21,977 nucleotides of DNA from CAVURW01 sp963743595 (GCA_963743595.1 CAVURW010000253.1:1-21977), one strand, 5' to 3'. Positions 1-8,228 are shown, numbered from the stretch's first letter. Numbers and translations are program-made. The notes: generated from the sequence alone by a model not told the origin.

Positions 1-18
1 ATGTGTGGCCGCGTTCAG

Positions 19-474
19 TTACGTATTGTTGCCCAGACGTTGCGCGTTTTTATTGAGGAAAACGGTGCAGAGGCCGAGCAGACCGAGCGTGGCGAACGAA
101 TCGAGCGGCCGAACGAGATTCCGGATAAATGCCTCGCTCCAGGTAATGGGGCCGCCATTGGTGCGGATGACGCGGAGTCCGACGATCCGTTTACCAGGAG
201 TCTGGCCATTCCACAGCCATTCAAAGAGGGTAAAATAGCCCCATTGAAGACTGAACAATAAGAGCAGACAAACCAGTGTAACCGTGCTTTCGCCAATCTG
301 GCCGAGCCAGCTGCGCGTCGCCTCCCGGGCGGTGAGAAAAAGCAGGCTGTACGGGATAAAAAGAATCAGTCCGCCGATGAAGAAATCGATCAAAAGCGAG
401 AGTGCGCGACTGCCCAGGGAGGCGAGGTCAATCTCGAGGTCAATCTGCTCAGGCAGCTCAATAGTGTGCTTCAT
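19..474 (-). CDS. RDD-family integral membrane protein, C-terminally short
   Basis: 151 residues from an ATG at 474. The RDD signature is visible: Arg23 and Asp30 in a GSRALSLLID stretch opening the first membrane segment (about 25-48), a second segment at about 64-88, then the NGQTPGKRIVGLRV loop typical of the family and a short third hydrophobic stretch (about 127-140). RDD proteins are small polytopic membrane proteins, some linked to sodium/proton exchange; a specific job cannot be assigned. The family usually continues after 'QRLGD' with an 'AAGT' strand. Here a TAA follows QRLGNNT, so the protein stops just where the domain normally ends with a tail. It is divergent from the GH43 gene with a 75-bp gap. 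The family is clear; the biological role is unknown. Confidence 0.85.
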   Translation of the reverse strand: MKHTIELPEQIDLEIDLASLGSRALSLLIDFFIGGLILFIPYSLLFLTAREATRSWLGQIGESTVTLVCLLLLFSLQWGYFTLFEWLWNGQTPGKRIVGLRVIRTNGGPITWSEAFIRNLVRPLDSFATLGLLGLCTVFLNKNAQRLGNNT

Positions 475-549
475 GGAATGCGAGACTGTATGGTGCCACG
501 ATGGAAATGATGTGGAAAGCTACGGTTTTTTCATGGGACGTGGAAAAAA

Positions 550-2118
550 TTGAGTTATTCTCACCGAATGTTCGAGCATCCTTGGAATCCCGTTAAGCCC
601 GATGGCACGTATCGCAATCCCATTATCTTCTCAGATTATTCCGATCCCGATGTAATTCGACATGGAAATGATTTTTACATGGTTTCCAGCAGTTTCAATT
701 GTACGCCGGGAGTCCCGATCTTGCACTCGACCGATCTGGTTTATTGGCGGCTGATTAATCACGCGATCAAGAATTTGCCGCATCCACGCTATAAAGACTT
801 TGTATCCGGGAGCGGTGTATGGGCTCCATCGATCCGATTTAATAACGGTCTGTTCTACATCTTTATCCCGCTAGTGGAAGATGGAATTTATGTGACCACG
901 GCCCGCGATCCCGCCGCAGAGTGGTCGGAGCCCTATTTACTCTGTCCCGGCAAGGGATTAATTGATCCCTGCCCGTTTTGGGATGACGATGGTAAAGCGT
1001 ATATGGTGCACGCCTACGCGCGCTCGCGTTCGGGGTTGCGGGACAAGATTCACATGCGTCCCATGTCGCCCGACGCCACAGAGATGTTGGGCGAGGGGAA
1101 GATCGTTTTCGATCAGGGAGAGCGCCACCCTTACATGGAGGGGCCGAAAATGCACAAGCGCGACGGGTATTACTACATTTTCGCGCCGGCGGGTGGAGTG
1201 CCCACGGGTTGGCAAGCGGTATTGAGGTCTAAGGAGATTTATGGCGTTTACGAAGATCGCATCGTTCTGGAGCAGGGGAGTACTGCAATTAACGGTCCGC
1301 ACCAGGGTGCTTTGGTCGAGTTAGCGAACGGTGAGGAGTGGTTCATTCACTTCCAAGACGCCAACCTCTACGGGCGGATTGTTCACATGCAACCGGTGAC
1401 CTGGAAAGAGGGTTGGCCCGTCATGGGGGTCGATTACGATTCCAATGGCGTGGGTGAGCCGGTAGCCCATTGGAAGCTGCCGTCTGTCGGCAAGGCAATA
1501 GCTGTTGGGGGCGACTTTCTGAACAAAATCCCTCAAACGACCGATTTGTTTAACGGCAGCAAGCTGGGCCTGCAGTGGCAATGGAACGCCAATCACGAAG
1601 ACGACTGGGTCTCCTTAAAAGCGCGGCCAGGCCATCTCCGTTTTTGGGTCAAGCCGCAACCGTGCGCGAAATTGCAAGAATGCTCGGCGCTTCTGCTGCA
1701 AAAGTTCCCGACAGAGTGCTTTTCCGTCGAAACAGAGGTCGAGGCCGGCTTCGTGAAGAGGGAGCGGGCGGGGCTCATCATCGTGGGTGCCGCATACGGG
1801 GCCCTGGTGATTCGTGAGAACGGAGACAAGTTTATTGTTGCGCTGGAGTCGTCCGGCGAGAGTCTCTGGGAAAAGGAGTGGCCGACCAACCGCGTCCGGG
1901 TACGTGTGGACGTGGCCGTTGGGGGCGAGTGCTCGTTTAGCTGTTCGGAGGGGGCTCCCGATTCGAAGTGGTTCGATGTTCCGATCATCTTTACGGCGCA
2001 ACAGGCCGAGTGGATCGGTGCGCGAGTCGGTCTATTCGCCGCAACTGCCAATAGCGAAGCGACCGAAATGGGCTACGCCGATTTCGGGCCGGTCGTTTTC
2101 GGCGGATTGAAGCGGTAG
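550..2118 (+). CDS. Glycoside hydrolase family 43 (GH43_12-like beta-xylosidase/arabinofuranosidase)
   Basis: 522 residues. The five-bladed propeller domain covers about residues 20-310, and a concanavalin-like C-terminal domain of the GH43_C2 type covers about 325-520 (hallmark FNGSKLGLQWQWN near 335). The three GH43 acidic residues are present: Asp32 in YSDPD (general base), Asp139 in GLIDPCPFWDDDG (pKa modulator) and Glu197 in YMEGPK (general acid). The PGVPILHSTDLVYW and SGSGVWAPSIR motifs match the xylosidase/arabinofuranosidase subfamilies. There is no signal peptide, so it probably acts in the cytoplasm on imported xylo- or arabino-oligosaccharides. The start is TTG at 550; an in-frame ATG at 568 is an alternative costing only six residues. 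It stands alone, divergent from the RDD gene and convergent with the 668-residue protein. Exact substrate is not decidable from sequence. Confidence 0.92.
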   Translation: MSYSHRMFEHPWNPVKPDGTYRNPIIFSDYSDPDVIRHGNDFYMVSSSFNCTPGVPILHSTDLVYWRLINHAIKNLPHPRYKDFVSGSGVWAPSIRFNNGLFYIFIPLVEDGIYVTTARDPAAEWSEPYLLCPGKGLIDPCPFWDDDGKAYMVHAYARSRSGLRDKIHMRPMSPDATEMLGEGKIVFDQGERHPYMEGPKMHKRDGYYYIFAPAGGVPTGWQAVLRSKEIYGVYEDRIVLEQGSTAINGPHQGALVELANGEEWFIHFQDANLYGRIVHMQPVTWKEGWPVMGVDYDSNGVGEPVAHWKLPSVGKAIAVGGDFLNKIPQTTDLFNGSKLGLQWQWNANHEDDWVSLKARPGHLRFWVKPQPCAKLQECSALLLQKFPTECFSVETEVEAGFVKRERAGLIIVGAAYGALVIRENGDKFIVALESSGESLWEKEWPTNRVRVRVDVAVGGECSFSCSEGAPDSKWFDVPIIFTAQQAEWIGARVGLFAATANSEATEMGYADFGPVVFGGLKR

Positions 2119-2172
2119 TCGTTCGGAGGAGCCCTACATCAAAGAGGTGTACAAATCATCCCTAACTGATTC

Positions 2173-2190
2173 ACATCGAGGTGCTGATGT
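2173..2190. terminator. Weak hairpin between convergent genes
   Basis: ACATC (2173-2177) and GATGT (2186-2190) form a 5-bp stem with an 8-nt loop in the 72-bp gap between the convergent GH43 and 668-residue genes. There is no U-tract on either side, so a terminator role is only a guess. Confidence 0.2.
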
Positions 2191-4197
2191 TTAGTGACTG
2201 ACGGCACCGACGGTTTGATCATGCGACGGCGCAGCGCCGGGCATCGCGAGCGGTTGCGGTCCTTCCCTGGTGGCCTGCACCGCGGCACCGTTGATTGCTC
2301 GGGAGATCGCTGCTGCACGCTCTTCGTGTGTTGTGCTAGGAGATGGGGCTTCACCGATGATCCCTTGCAGCCGAGTCGCGTATTGTTCGTAAAAGTGTTT
2401 TACCACATCACGGTCGGGCGAGGTCATCAAGTCAACCTGAGCGATTCCGTTTAAGCCTAAGATCGCCCATCGCTGCTTTTGATTATCCATCCATTGCTCA
2501 CGCTCTTCCCCCCGGCGTGGCTGGGGCGAATCCGTTTCCCATGCCGGTCGGCCCTGAAGCTGACCCGGATGCTCGGCCTTCCACGCACTCAGCTCCTTAG
2601 GACCGGCTTCAATGGCCTTTCTGAAATTGGGGTCGTCGATGTAACCATTCTTGAGCGCATTAAATGCTTCGATTTGATGTTGATCGGAACGAAGCCATTC
2701 CGCTTGCGTTTGTGCCTGCTGAGCATTGGAAAAGCAAGGCGTAGGGCCCGAAGGTGGAGTGAAGGCGGCATTTGCGATGGGAGCCGCCAGGTTTCCAGCT
2801 AAATTGAGTACAGCCAAATCTGCATCCAAATATTGGGAGGCGAGAGAAGCGTCGGGATTCGGGGCACCCATCGGCCCGGGGCTGTTTATGAGAGGGGATG
2901 AGTCTGCGGTTCGACCCAAAGCCCCACCCACGGCTCGGCGTTCAACGTCGGCTGCGCACGCTGCAGCTTCATCGATAGTGGCGCCGATATGGTTCCCAAC
3001 ATCGCGCCCGGCGTGTACCACCGTTTCGGAAGCCGCGATTCCAGCGTAGGCTACAGCCACGCCAGTATTAACGGAGCGATGAGCTAAATCGGGGTGTTGT
3101 TGTCTGTAGTCGTAGGCTTGGTCGAGTTCATCCAGCTTCGCCTTATTCTCCTGCCTGTATTTCTGTAATTCCTCGGGCCCCTTCCGGAGTGCATCAAAAT
3201 ATTCCTTCGGATAGTTCCGCCCTGACGTTTTGGCCCATTCCTCTTTAACTTCGTTAGAATTCAACCAATCGTGCTGTTTTATTTTGCTTTCGATAAACTT
3301 CTTATTGTCAGGATTGCTCAAGAAATTGCGGGTTTGCTCTCTCCCCGCTTCCATTGCCTGAAGCAGTCCCTCGGTCGCATACCCATCCTGCTGGGCCTCC
3401 CGAAACCTTACGAGGTACTCATTGCTTTGGTGCCATGGCAGACTTTCGTCCCTTGTAATCGCTAGTTGATGTTTAACAAAATCGGCGTGGTCTTTCATCC
3501 ACTGGTCATAACTGCTGCGGCCTGTTTCCAAGCTGCGACCCAGCTCTTCGGTCCAATAACCACCGTCACGGGCCTTTTTCTCCTCCTGCTGGCGGAAGTT
3601 CATATACCCTTGCCAGACCTGCTCAGACTGAGGCGCATCGGGAAACGTGCGATTCCATAAATCACTCAACGAACGGTCCAGGTGGTCTTGAAACATCGAA
3701 TCTCTTACCGCGATGTCATGGCGTCCCTGCTCGAGAATCGGTTTTAACGGTTCGAGCATTTCCCGGACATCGTGGCTGATCCTGGCAATAACTCCATCCG
3801 TCACTCCTCCAACAAACATCCCTGCCGGTATGGTGGCGAGGTTAGCGACCAATGCCCTCTGTATAAACCGGGAAGCTGCCGCCATGAGTGCCTCGTCCCC
3901 CTCCGCCGCCGGTACGACCGCTTGCCCAATCTGATTTCCGACGGCACCGGCCTTGTGATCGACACAGTTTGCTGCCGAAATGTTCGCCACTCTCTGCGCA
4001 AATTGCTGAATAGCGCCCTCAATGTCCCCACCTGCACCGCGAGCCACAACCGCGTGCATCAAGGCAGCGAATTCGGTAGTCTCAGCGATTTCAGTGACCG
4101 CAGGATTTACCCAGGCAGCGATATTTCCACGAACGTGCCAGGCATGGGTACCCGCATCTTGGTCGGGTTGATCTTGAGGCGTCTGTGGATCGCTCAT
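2191..4197 (-). CDS. Protein of unknown function with five degenerate ~57-residue repeats
   Basis: 668 residues, not recognised. No signal peptide; the N-terminus (1-25) and C-terminus (about 617-668) look disordered and rich in Pro, Gln and Ala. Residues 26-145 and 372-480 are Ala/Gly-rich with mildly hydrophobic stretches. Five related units can be aligned by eye, starting at Trp195, Trp255, Trp311, Trp501 and Trp569. Each has Trp, then about 18 residues to a Gly-Tyr or Asn-Tyr pair, about 12 more to a conserved Gly (LETG, MEAG, LRKG, IEAG), then a charged helix ending near an Asn/Asp/Glu-His/Pro pair. Units 1-3 are in tandem (spacings 60 and 56); units 4 and 5 follow a 150-residue insert, and unit 5 is the most diverged. 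The composition suggests an all-helical scaffold, perhaps for binding. The gene has its own good promoter and stands alone. No enzyme motif was found. Confidence 0.8.
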   Translation of the reverse strand: MSDPQTPQDQPDQDAGTHAWHVRGNIAAWVNPAVTEIAETTEFAALMHAVVARGAGGDIEGAIQQFAQRVANISAANCVDHKAGAVGNQIGQAVVPAAEGDEALMAAASRFIQRALVANLATIPAGMFVGGVTDGVIARISHDVREMLEPLKPILEQGRHDIAVRDSMFQDHLDRSLSDLWNRTFPDAPQSEQVWQGYMNFRQQEEKKARDGGYWTEELGRSLETGRSSYDQWMKDHADFVKHQLAITRDESLPWHQSNEYLVRFREAQQDGYATEGLLQAMEAGREQTRNFLSNPDNKKFIESKIKQHDWLNSNEVKEEWAKTSGRNYPKEYFDALRKGPEELQKYRQENKAKLDELDQAYDYRQQHPDLAHRSVNTGVAVAYAGIAASETVVHAGRDVGNHIGATIDEAAACAADVERRAVGGALGRTADSSPLINSPGPMGAPNPDASLASQYLDADLAVLNLAGNLAAPIANAAFTPPSGPTPCFSNAQQAQTQAEWLRSDQHQIEAFNALKNGYIDDPNFRKAIEAGPKELSAWKAEHPGQLQGRPAWETDSPQPRRGEEREQWMDNQKQRWAILGLNGIAQVDLMTSPDRDVVKHFYEQYATRLQGIIGEAPSPSTTHEERAAAISRAINGAAVQATREGPQPLAMPGAAPSHDQTVGAVSH

Positions 4198-4205
4198 CTC
4201 TCAAA

Positions 4206-4233
4206 ACTATGCTAAGCTGCTTCTAGTTGTCAA
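4206..4233 (-). promoter_or_regulatory. Sigma70-type promoter for the 668-residue protein
   Basis: On the minus strand a perfect TTGACA (4228-4233) is followed after 16 bp by CATAGT (4206-4211, 4 of 6 to TATAAT). Only 8 nt separate the -10 element from the ATG at 4197, so transcription would start at or within a few bases of the start codon, giving a leaderless or nearly leaderless mRNA. Seen directly in sequence; use is inferred. Confidence 0.5.
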
Positions 4234-4263
4234 TATCATTGGGATTCTGAATGGCAAGTCTGC

Positions 4264-5469
4264 TTAATATGTTTTCCTACCCGCAACAGGTGCCGTTTGC
4301 GCCGCTGAATACGCTAGGTTCGCTAACCGCGAAATGTGATGTTCCGGCGTGATGGTGCTAATGCGCGGACCGGGGCGGGAGGGTGTGCTGAGGGCGGCGA
4401 TCAGGTGGAACGGCGAATCGATGGTCGGGTTGTTCGGCTCGAAATCGACCCGACCGCAGAACGCCCATATCGGCTTATGAGCGTCCCGAGCCATTTGTGC
4501 CAGGCAAACCGGCGCCTTTCCGAGCAGCGACGTGCCGTCGAACCGGCCTTCTCCGGTGACGATGAGATCGTGCTCCGCGACAAGTTCGTCAAGCTGAGTA
4601 ACACGGCGAATCAACTCGAAACCTTGTTCCCGTCGCGCTTTAAAGAACGCCATCAAGCCGTAACCACAGCCGCCGGCTGATCCGGCTCCCGGTGAGTCGG
4701 CCACATCGACACCGACGTCGCGTTTCACGATCTCGGCAAGATTGCGCAACGCATCATCTAGTCGACGAATCATATCGGGATTGGCACCTTTTTGCGCAGA
4801 GAACTGGTAGGCGGCGCCTTGCGGTCCGAAGAGGGGGTTACTGACATCTGTGGCAACAATGAACTTCACGTCGGGCAGTGAATTGGGCGGAATGATCTTA
4901 TGCAGCGAGTAGAGGCCGGAGCCGGTCAGCGGGATGCGCTGATCGTTCTTATCCAGAAAGCAGTAGCCCAGCGCAAGTGCGGCTAGTGAAATCCCGCCCT
5001 CGGTGGTGGCACTGCCGCCCAGCCCGACGAGAATCTCTTTGTGGCCACGCTGGATCGCTAAGGAAATGATTCGGCCCGTGCCCGCGTTCGTGGTCAGTTC
5101 AGGGTTGCGCATTTCATAGGGAATTTGGGCAATCCCGGAGGCGTTCGAGAGACCGATGACCGCAGTGTTGCTGGTCGGTTGGCCAGGCAATGTGCCGAGA
5201 ACACCCCAACGCGCACGGCAGAATCGCCCCAGAGCATCGGTGGTTCTGGCCAGGTAAGTGTGGCCTTTCGTTTGGCGGGCCATCACTTCCACAAAACCTT
5301 CGCCGCCGTCGGTGAGGGTCAGCGTGGTGATTTGAGCACTGGGCCAGGCACGTTTCAGGCCGTTGGAGATCGCGCGCGCCACTTGCGCGGAGGAGAGGGT
5401 TCCTTTGTATTTATCCGGGGCAACCAGGACCCGGAGAGGAGCATCACTAGACGAGGCAAGATCCGACAT
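4264..5469 (-). CDS. Glycerate kinase (GlxK/GarK family)
   Basis: 401 residues. Phosphorylates D-glycerate with ATP, feeding glyoxylate- or serine-derived carbon into glycolysis; cytosolic. Family landmarks in order: VLVAPDKYKGTLS near residue 14, TDGGEGF near 53, VGLGGSATTEGG near 148, DVSNPLFGPQGAAYQFSAQKGA near 207-228, PGAGSAGGCGYGL near 259-271, and DLIVTGEGRFDGTSLLGKAP near 298-317. Length is slightly above the usual 370-385 because of a short N-terminal tail and extra residues at the C-terminus. ATG start at 5469. It ends 66 bp upstream of the 668-residue gene start on the same strand and diverges from the MTHFR fusion across about 95 bp, so the two metabolic genes could share a bidirectional control region. 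This family is the two-domain class II enzyme, usually forming 2-phosphoglycerate. Confidence 0.95.
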   Translation of the reverse strand: MSDLASSSDAPLRVLVAPDKYKGTLSSAQVARAISNGLKRAWPSAQITTLTLTDGGEGFVEVMARQTKGHTYLARTTDALGRFCRARWGVLGTLPGQPTSNTAVIGLSNASGIAQIPYEMRNPELTTNAGTGRIISLAIQRGHKEILVGLGGSATTEGGISLAALALGYCFLDKNDQRIPLTGSGLYSLHKIIPPNSLPDVKFIVATDVSNPLFGPQGAAYQFSAQKGANPDMIRRLDDALRNLAEIVKRDVGVDVADSPGAGSAGGCGYGLMAFFKARREQGFELIRRVTQLDELVAEHDLIVTGEGRFDGTSLLGKAPVCLAQMARDAHKPIWAFCGRVDFEPNNPTIDSPFHLIAALSTPSRPGPRISTITPEHHISRLANLAYSAAQTAPVAGRKTY

Positions 5470-5531
5470 CGAAGAGAGATAACAGAAAACGAGGGAAGAG
5501 TAGAGCTGTTCCGCCTGTACTTTAGAGAATC

Positions 5532-5552
5532 GGGGCGGTAGCTTCGCCTTTT
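5532..5552 (+). other. Small GC hairpin ahead of the MTHFR fusion
   Basis: GGCG (5534-5537) and CGCC (5545-5548) can pair with a 7-nt loop, extendable by two G-U pairs, and are followed by TTTT. It lies just 17 nt before the start codon. It could be a small attenuator or merely chance; the leader is too short for the common SAM riboswitch classes I know and I could not match one. Confidence 0.2.
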
Positions 5553-5568
5553 ATCACTGGAATTGGAT

Positions 5569-7398
5569 ATGGCGAATTTTTTGGATGTTTTGCATGAGGG
5601 TCTTGTCTTAGGCGACGGGGCGACGGGAACCTATCTCTACTCGCTGGGCGTCTCCTCGCATCACTGTTTGGAGGAGCTGAACATTTCACAGCCGGATCTC
5701 GTTTCCCGCGTGTATCTGGACTACGCGGCGGCCGGAGCGCGCGTTATTGAGACCAATTCGTTCGGGGGAAATCGCGCGCGTTTGGCTCGATTTGGCTTGG
5801 ACGATCAGGTGAACGAATTGAATTGGAAGGCGGCCCGAGTCGCCGTTGAGGCCTTGAAAGGGAAGGATGTGTTTATCGGTGGATCGGTGGGGCCGATCAC
5901 GTTACCGGTGAGTAAAGGCCTGCTAACTGCGGATGATCGCCGCTCCATGTATCGTGAGCAAATGGGAGCCTTGCTCGATGGCGGTTGCGATCTTATTTTC
6001 ATCGAGACATTTACCGATCTGGGCGAGATCTTGCTGGCGCTGGACGTCTTCCAAAATCTGACGAATTTGCCGGTGGTGACGAGTCTCGGCGTTAGCGAAG
6101 AGGGGCGGTTGGCCTCCGGTGAAAATGTCGCGGACGCGTTTGCAGCTCTGAAAAAGGCGGGGGCAGATGTGGTGGGCATTAATGGAACCTGTGGTCCTCA
6201 GGCCGGTGCGCATGTGCTTTCGCGTGTGGCCGTGGAAAAGGACGATTTGATGAGTCTCTACGTGAACGCCGGGCGTCCGGAGTTTTACGAAGGTCGGTTT
6301 AATTACTCGGCCAGCCCTGAGTATTTGGCGGCGATGTTGCCCGATTGGGTCGCTCAAGGCGCGCGCTTGATCGGTGGTGATTACGGAACCACTCCGGAAC
6401 ATATTAAGGCGATGGCGGCGGTAATTCCGAGCCTGAAGCCCGTGCGCGTTAAGCAGGTGAAGAGTCGGATTAGCGTGAATGAGCGGCGGGACGAGCTAGA
6501 GACGAAGGTGACCGAGGAACCGTCGCTTCTGGCGCGGCTGAAACATCAACCGGTGACGGTGGTGGAACTCGATTCGCCCAAGACCCTGGACATGGACAAG
6601 TTCTTGAAGGGCGCTCGCGAGCTTAAAGAGGCCGGGGCTGATGCGATCACCCTAGCTGATAATTCACTGGCGATTCTGCGCGTGAGCAATTTCGCTGCGG
6701 CAATTCATTTGCGCGAAAAGCTGGGAATTACTTCGCTGATTCATATCGCCTGTCGCGATCGGAATTTGCTCGGGCTGCAATCGGAACTCATGGGCTTTGG
6801 CACGCTCGGTTTTCGTCACGTGCTGGCCTTGACGGGTGATCCGGCGCGGGTAGGGGATCATCCGGGAGCGACCTCCGTCTACGACGTGAATTCCGTGGGG
6901 CTGATCAAGATTTTGAAGGGAATGAACGCAGGCGTGAATGCGGTCGGAAAAGATCTGCACGGCAAGACCGATTTTGTGATCGGATGTGCCTTTAATCCGA
7001 ACGCGCTGAACTTCGATTCACAGGTCAGGAAACTCGAGGACAAGCTGAAAGCAGGTGCGCAGTATGTGTTAACTCAACCTGTTTTCGATGTAGAACGCGC
7101 CAAGATGACTGCGGAGCGGTTAAAGCCATTGGGCGTGCCGGTGTTTATCGGTGTCATGCCCCTACTGAACTCGCGAAATGCCGAGTTCCTGCACAATGAA
7201 GTGCCTGGCATTAAAATTCCCGACGAGATTCGCGAAAAGATGCGTGCTGCGAGCAGCCCGGAAGCCGCGCTTCAGGTGGGGATGAGCCTAGCCAAAGAGG
7301 TGCAGTTCGTCGCGCTGGAACAGTTCCGTGCGGTGTACCTGATCACCCCGTTCTTGAAGTACGAAGTGAGCGTGCAGTTGATGGATTTGGCTCGATAA
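5569..7398 (+). CDS. Bifunctional homocysteine S-methyltransferase-like / 5,10-methylenetetrahydrofolate reductase fusion
   Basis: 609 residues from ATG 5569; a TTG two codons earlier (5563) is possible. Residues about 1-285 are an S-methyltransferase barrel (GDGATGTYLY, ETNSFGGNR, GSVGP), and about 320-605 are an MTHFR (MetF) barrel with catalytic Glu333 in VVELDSPK, ADNSLA, HIACRDRN and LALTGDP (Asp424). This is the YitJ-type architecture, which normally couples 5-methyl-THF formation and homocysteine methylation. In the methyltransferase domain the zinc ligands are altered: the family NC-x-x-GP reads N-G-T-C-G-P (Gly206 where Cys is expected, Cys at 208), and the family GG-CC-GTTP reads GG-DY-GTTP (Asp271, Tyr272). 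The MTHFR half is intact and is probably the working activity; the first half may be inactive or repurposed. No nearby met genes. Confidence 0.93.
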   Translation: MANFLDVLHEGLVLGDGATGTYLYSLGVSSHHCLEELNISQPDLVSRVYLDYAAAGARVIETNSFGGNRARLARFGLDDQVNELNWKAARVAVEALKGKDVFIGGSVGPITLPVSKGLLTADDRRSMYREQMGALLDGGCDLIFIETFTDLGEILLALDVFQNLTNLPVVTSLGVSEEGRLASGENVADAFAALKKAGADVVGINGTCGPQAGAHVLSRVAVEKDDLMSLYVNAGRPEFYEGRFNYSASPEYLAAMLPDWVAQGARLIGGDYGTTPEHIKAMAAVIPSLKPVRVKQVKSRISVNERRDELETKVTEEPSLLARLKHQPVTVVELDSPKTLDMDKFLKGARELKEAGADAITLADNSLAILRVSNFAAAIHLREKLGITSLIHIACRDRNLLGLQSELMGFGTLGFRHVLALTGDPARVGDHPGATSVYDVNSVGLIKILKGMNAGVNAVGKDLHGKTDFVIGCAFNPNALNFDSQVRKLEDKLKAGAQYVLTQPVFDVERAKMTAERLKPLGVPVFIGVMPLLNSRNAEFLHNEVPGIKIPDEIREKMRAASSPEAALQVGMSLAKEVQFVALEQFRAVYLITPFLKYEVSVQLMDLAR

Positions 7399-7508
7399 CG
7401 CAGCCTTAGAAGAGCAATCTATCCACAAGATAGTCCATTTCGAAATACCGACTTCGCAAGCGACGTGATCAGCGAGGATGAACCGCGCTTAGTGCAAATG
7501 ACATCAGT

Positions 7509-7535
7509 AAAAATCAGAACGATAGACCTTCTGAT
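7509..7535 (-). terminator. Intrinsic terminator for the DUF4019/paralogue cluster
   Basis: On the minus strand ATCAGAA and TTCTGAT (7513-7519 with 7529-7535) form a perfect 7-bp stem with a 9-nt loop, followed directly by a run of T (TTTT, 7509-7512). It lies about 50 nt downstream of the DUF4019 stop codon. Geometry is that of a Rho-independent terminator for leftward transcription. Confidence 0.6.
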
Positions 7536-7557
7536 TGCCGTTCCAAAGGAACGGTAA
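7535..7557. terminator. Strong hairpin between convergent MTHFR and DUF4019 genes
   Basis: TTGCCGTTCC (7535-7544) pairs with GGAACGGTAA (7548-7557): ten pairs including one G-U, with an AAA loop. No T-run follows on the plus strand. It adjoins the 7509-7535 hairpin and may form part of a two-way termination region. The remaining sequence in the 186-bp gap (7399-7584) shows nothing else recognisable. Confidence 0.4.
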
Positions 7558-7584
7558 CGCTTGGGGTAGTGGACTTAGCAGGTG

Positions 7585-8139
7585 CTAGTGCCCACCAGCG
7601 TTCGGCTTGGGAACGGCTTGCCCGCCTGGTCCGAGCGTGTAATCGCCCTGAGTGGTCGAAGTGGAGGAGTCTTCGTAAACGCGGGGCAATTTGGCCTTAT
7701 CTTCAGGCGTCAAATCGGGGGGGCGCAGCTCATAATCGACCACATACCAATCGGAACCGGAACGCTTGGCGTAAACTTTTTCGAAGTAGGGATTCTTCAT
7801 TTTGGAAAACTGGGTTTTGTAGGTGAGAATAACGAATTCTCCTGGGAAAGTCGTTAGTCCCTGGGGCAAGTATTGATGATCCACGAGCTCTCTATTCGAG
7901 GCGTCGCCGAAGTTGTTTCGAAGTGCATAAAGGGCACCCATCCAGGACTCCAGAGTAACGGCTTTATGAAAGATCGGATCGCAAACATCGTAGCTCGTTT
8001 GGTATTGCCGCTGATCGAGCAATACGAGCCAGGAACGGAGTTGTTTGTCCGCGTGAGTCATAAAATCCGCATCCTCAGAGAAGGCAAATTGCGCAAAAAG
8101 ACAGGTGACAGCGAAAAAGAGAAACGATTTTTTTATCAT
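7585..8139 (-). CDS. Secreted DUF4019 protein
   Basis: 184 residues when started at ATG 8139; a longer reading from TTG 8217 is possible but adds a second hydrophobic stretch. The 8139 start gives a clean Sec signal peptide (MIKKSFLFFAVTCLFAQFAFS, cleavage near residue 21) and has GGGACGAG about 8-15 nt upstream. Residues about 30-135 match the DUF4019 pattern: 'W..LLD..QY..SYD' opening, a central 'W...L..LR..FG....R' helix, 'LP.GL.TFPGEFVILTYKTQF' and a terminal 'SDWYVVDYEL'. The last 45 residues are a low-complexity Pro/Gly/Ser/Thr tail. DUF4019 proteins are periplasmic or exported and of unknown function. It is last in the leftward run after the three paralogues, 90 nt after the third one's stop, and precedes a terminator. 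Confidence 0.8.
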   Translation of the reverse strand: MIKKSFLFFAVTCLFAQFAFSEDADFMTHADKQLRSWLVLLDQRQYQTSYDVCDPIFHKAVTLESWMGALYALRNNFGDASNRELVDHQYLPQGLTTFPGEFVILTYKTQFSKMKNPYFEKVYAKRSGSDWYVVDYELRPPDLTPEDKAKLPRVYEDSSTSTTQGDYTLGPGGQAVPKPNAGGH

Positions 8140-8228
8140 AGATACGCTCGTCCCGCGAAAGTAGACGAGCTTCGTGATCAAGGCCAGCAAAATCAACAAC
8201 GAGAATGGTTTAGGCAAGTTATGCCATG

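Noticed and set aside
1..261. Open plus-strand frame at the left edge
   Set aside because: It is antisense to the RDD gene, shows no family features and a composition typical of a shadow frame.
5470..5562. SAM or other riboswitch before the MTHFR fusion
   Set aside because: The gap is about 95 nt and shared with a divergent gene; I could not fit conserved core motifs of classes I know.
8140..8217. Longer N-terminus for the DUF4019 protein from TTG 8217
   Set aside because: It would put a second hydrophobic segment ahead of a complete signal peptide; ATG 8139 has a plausible ribosome binding site.
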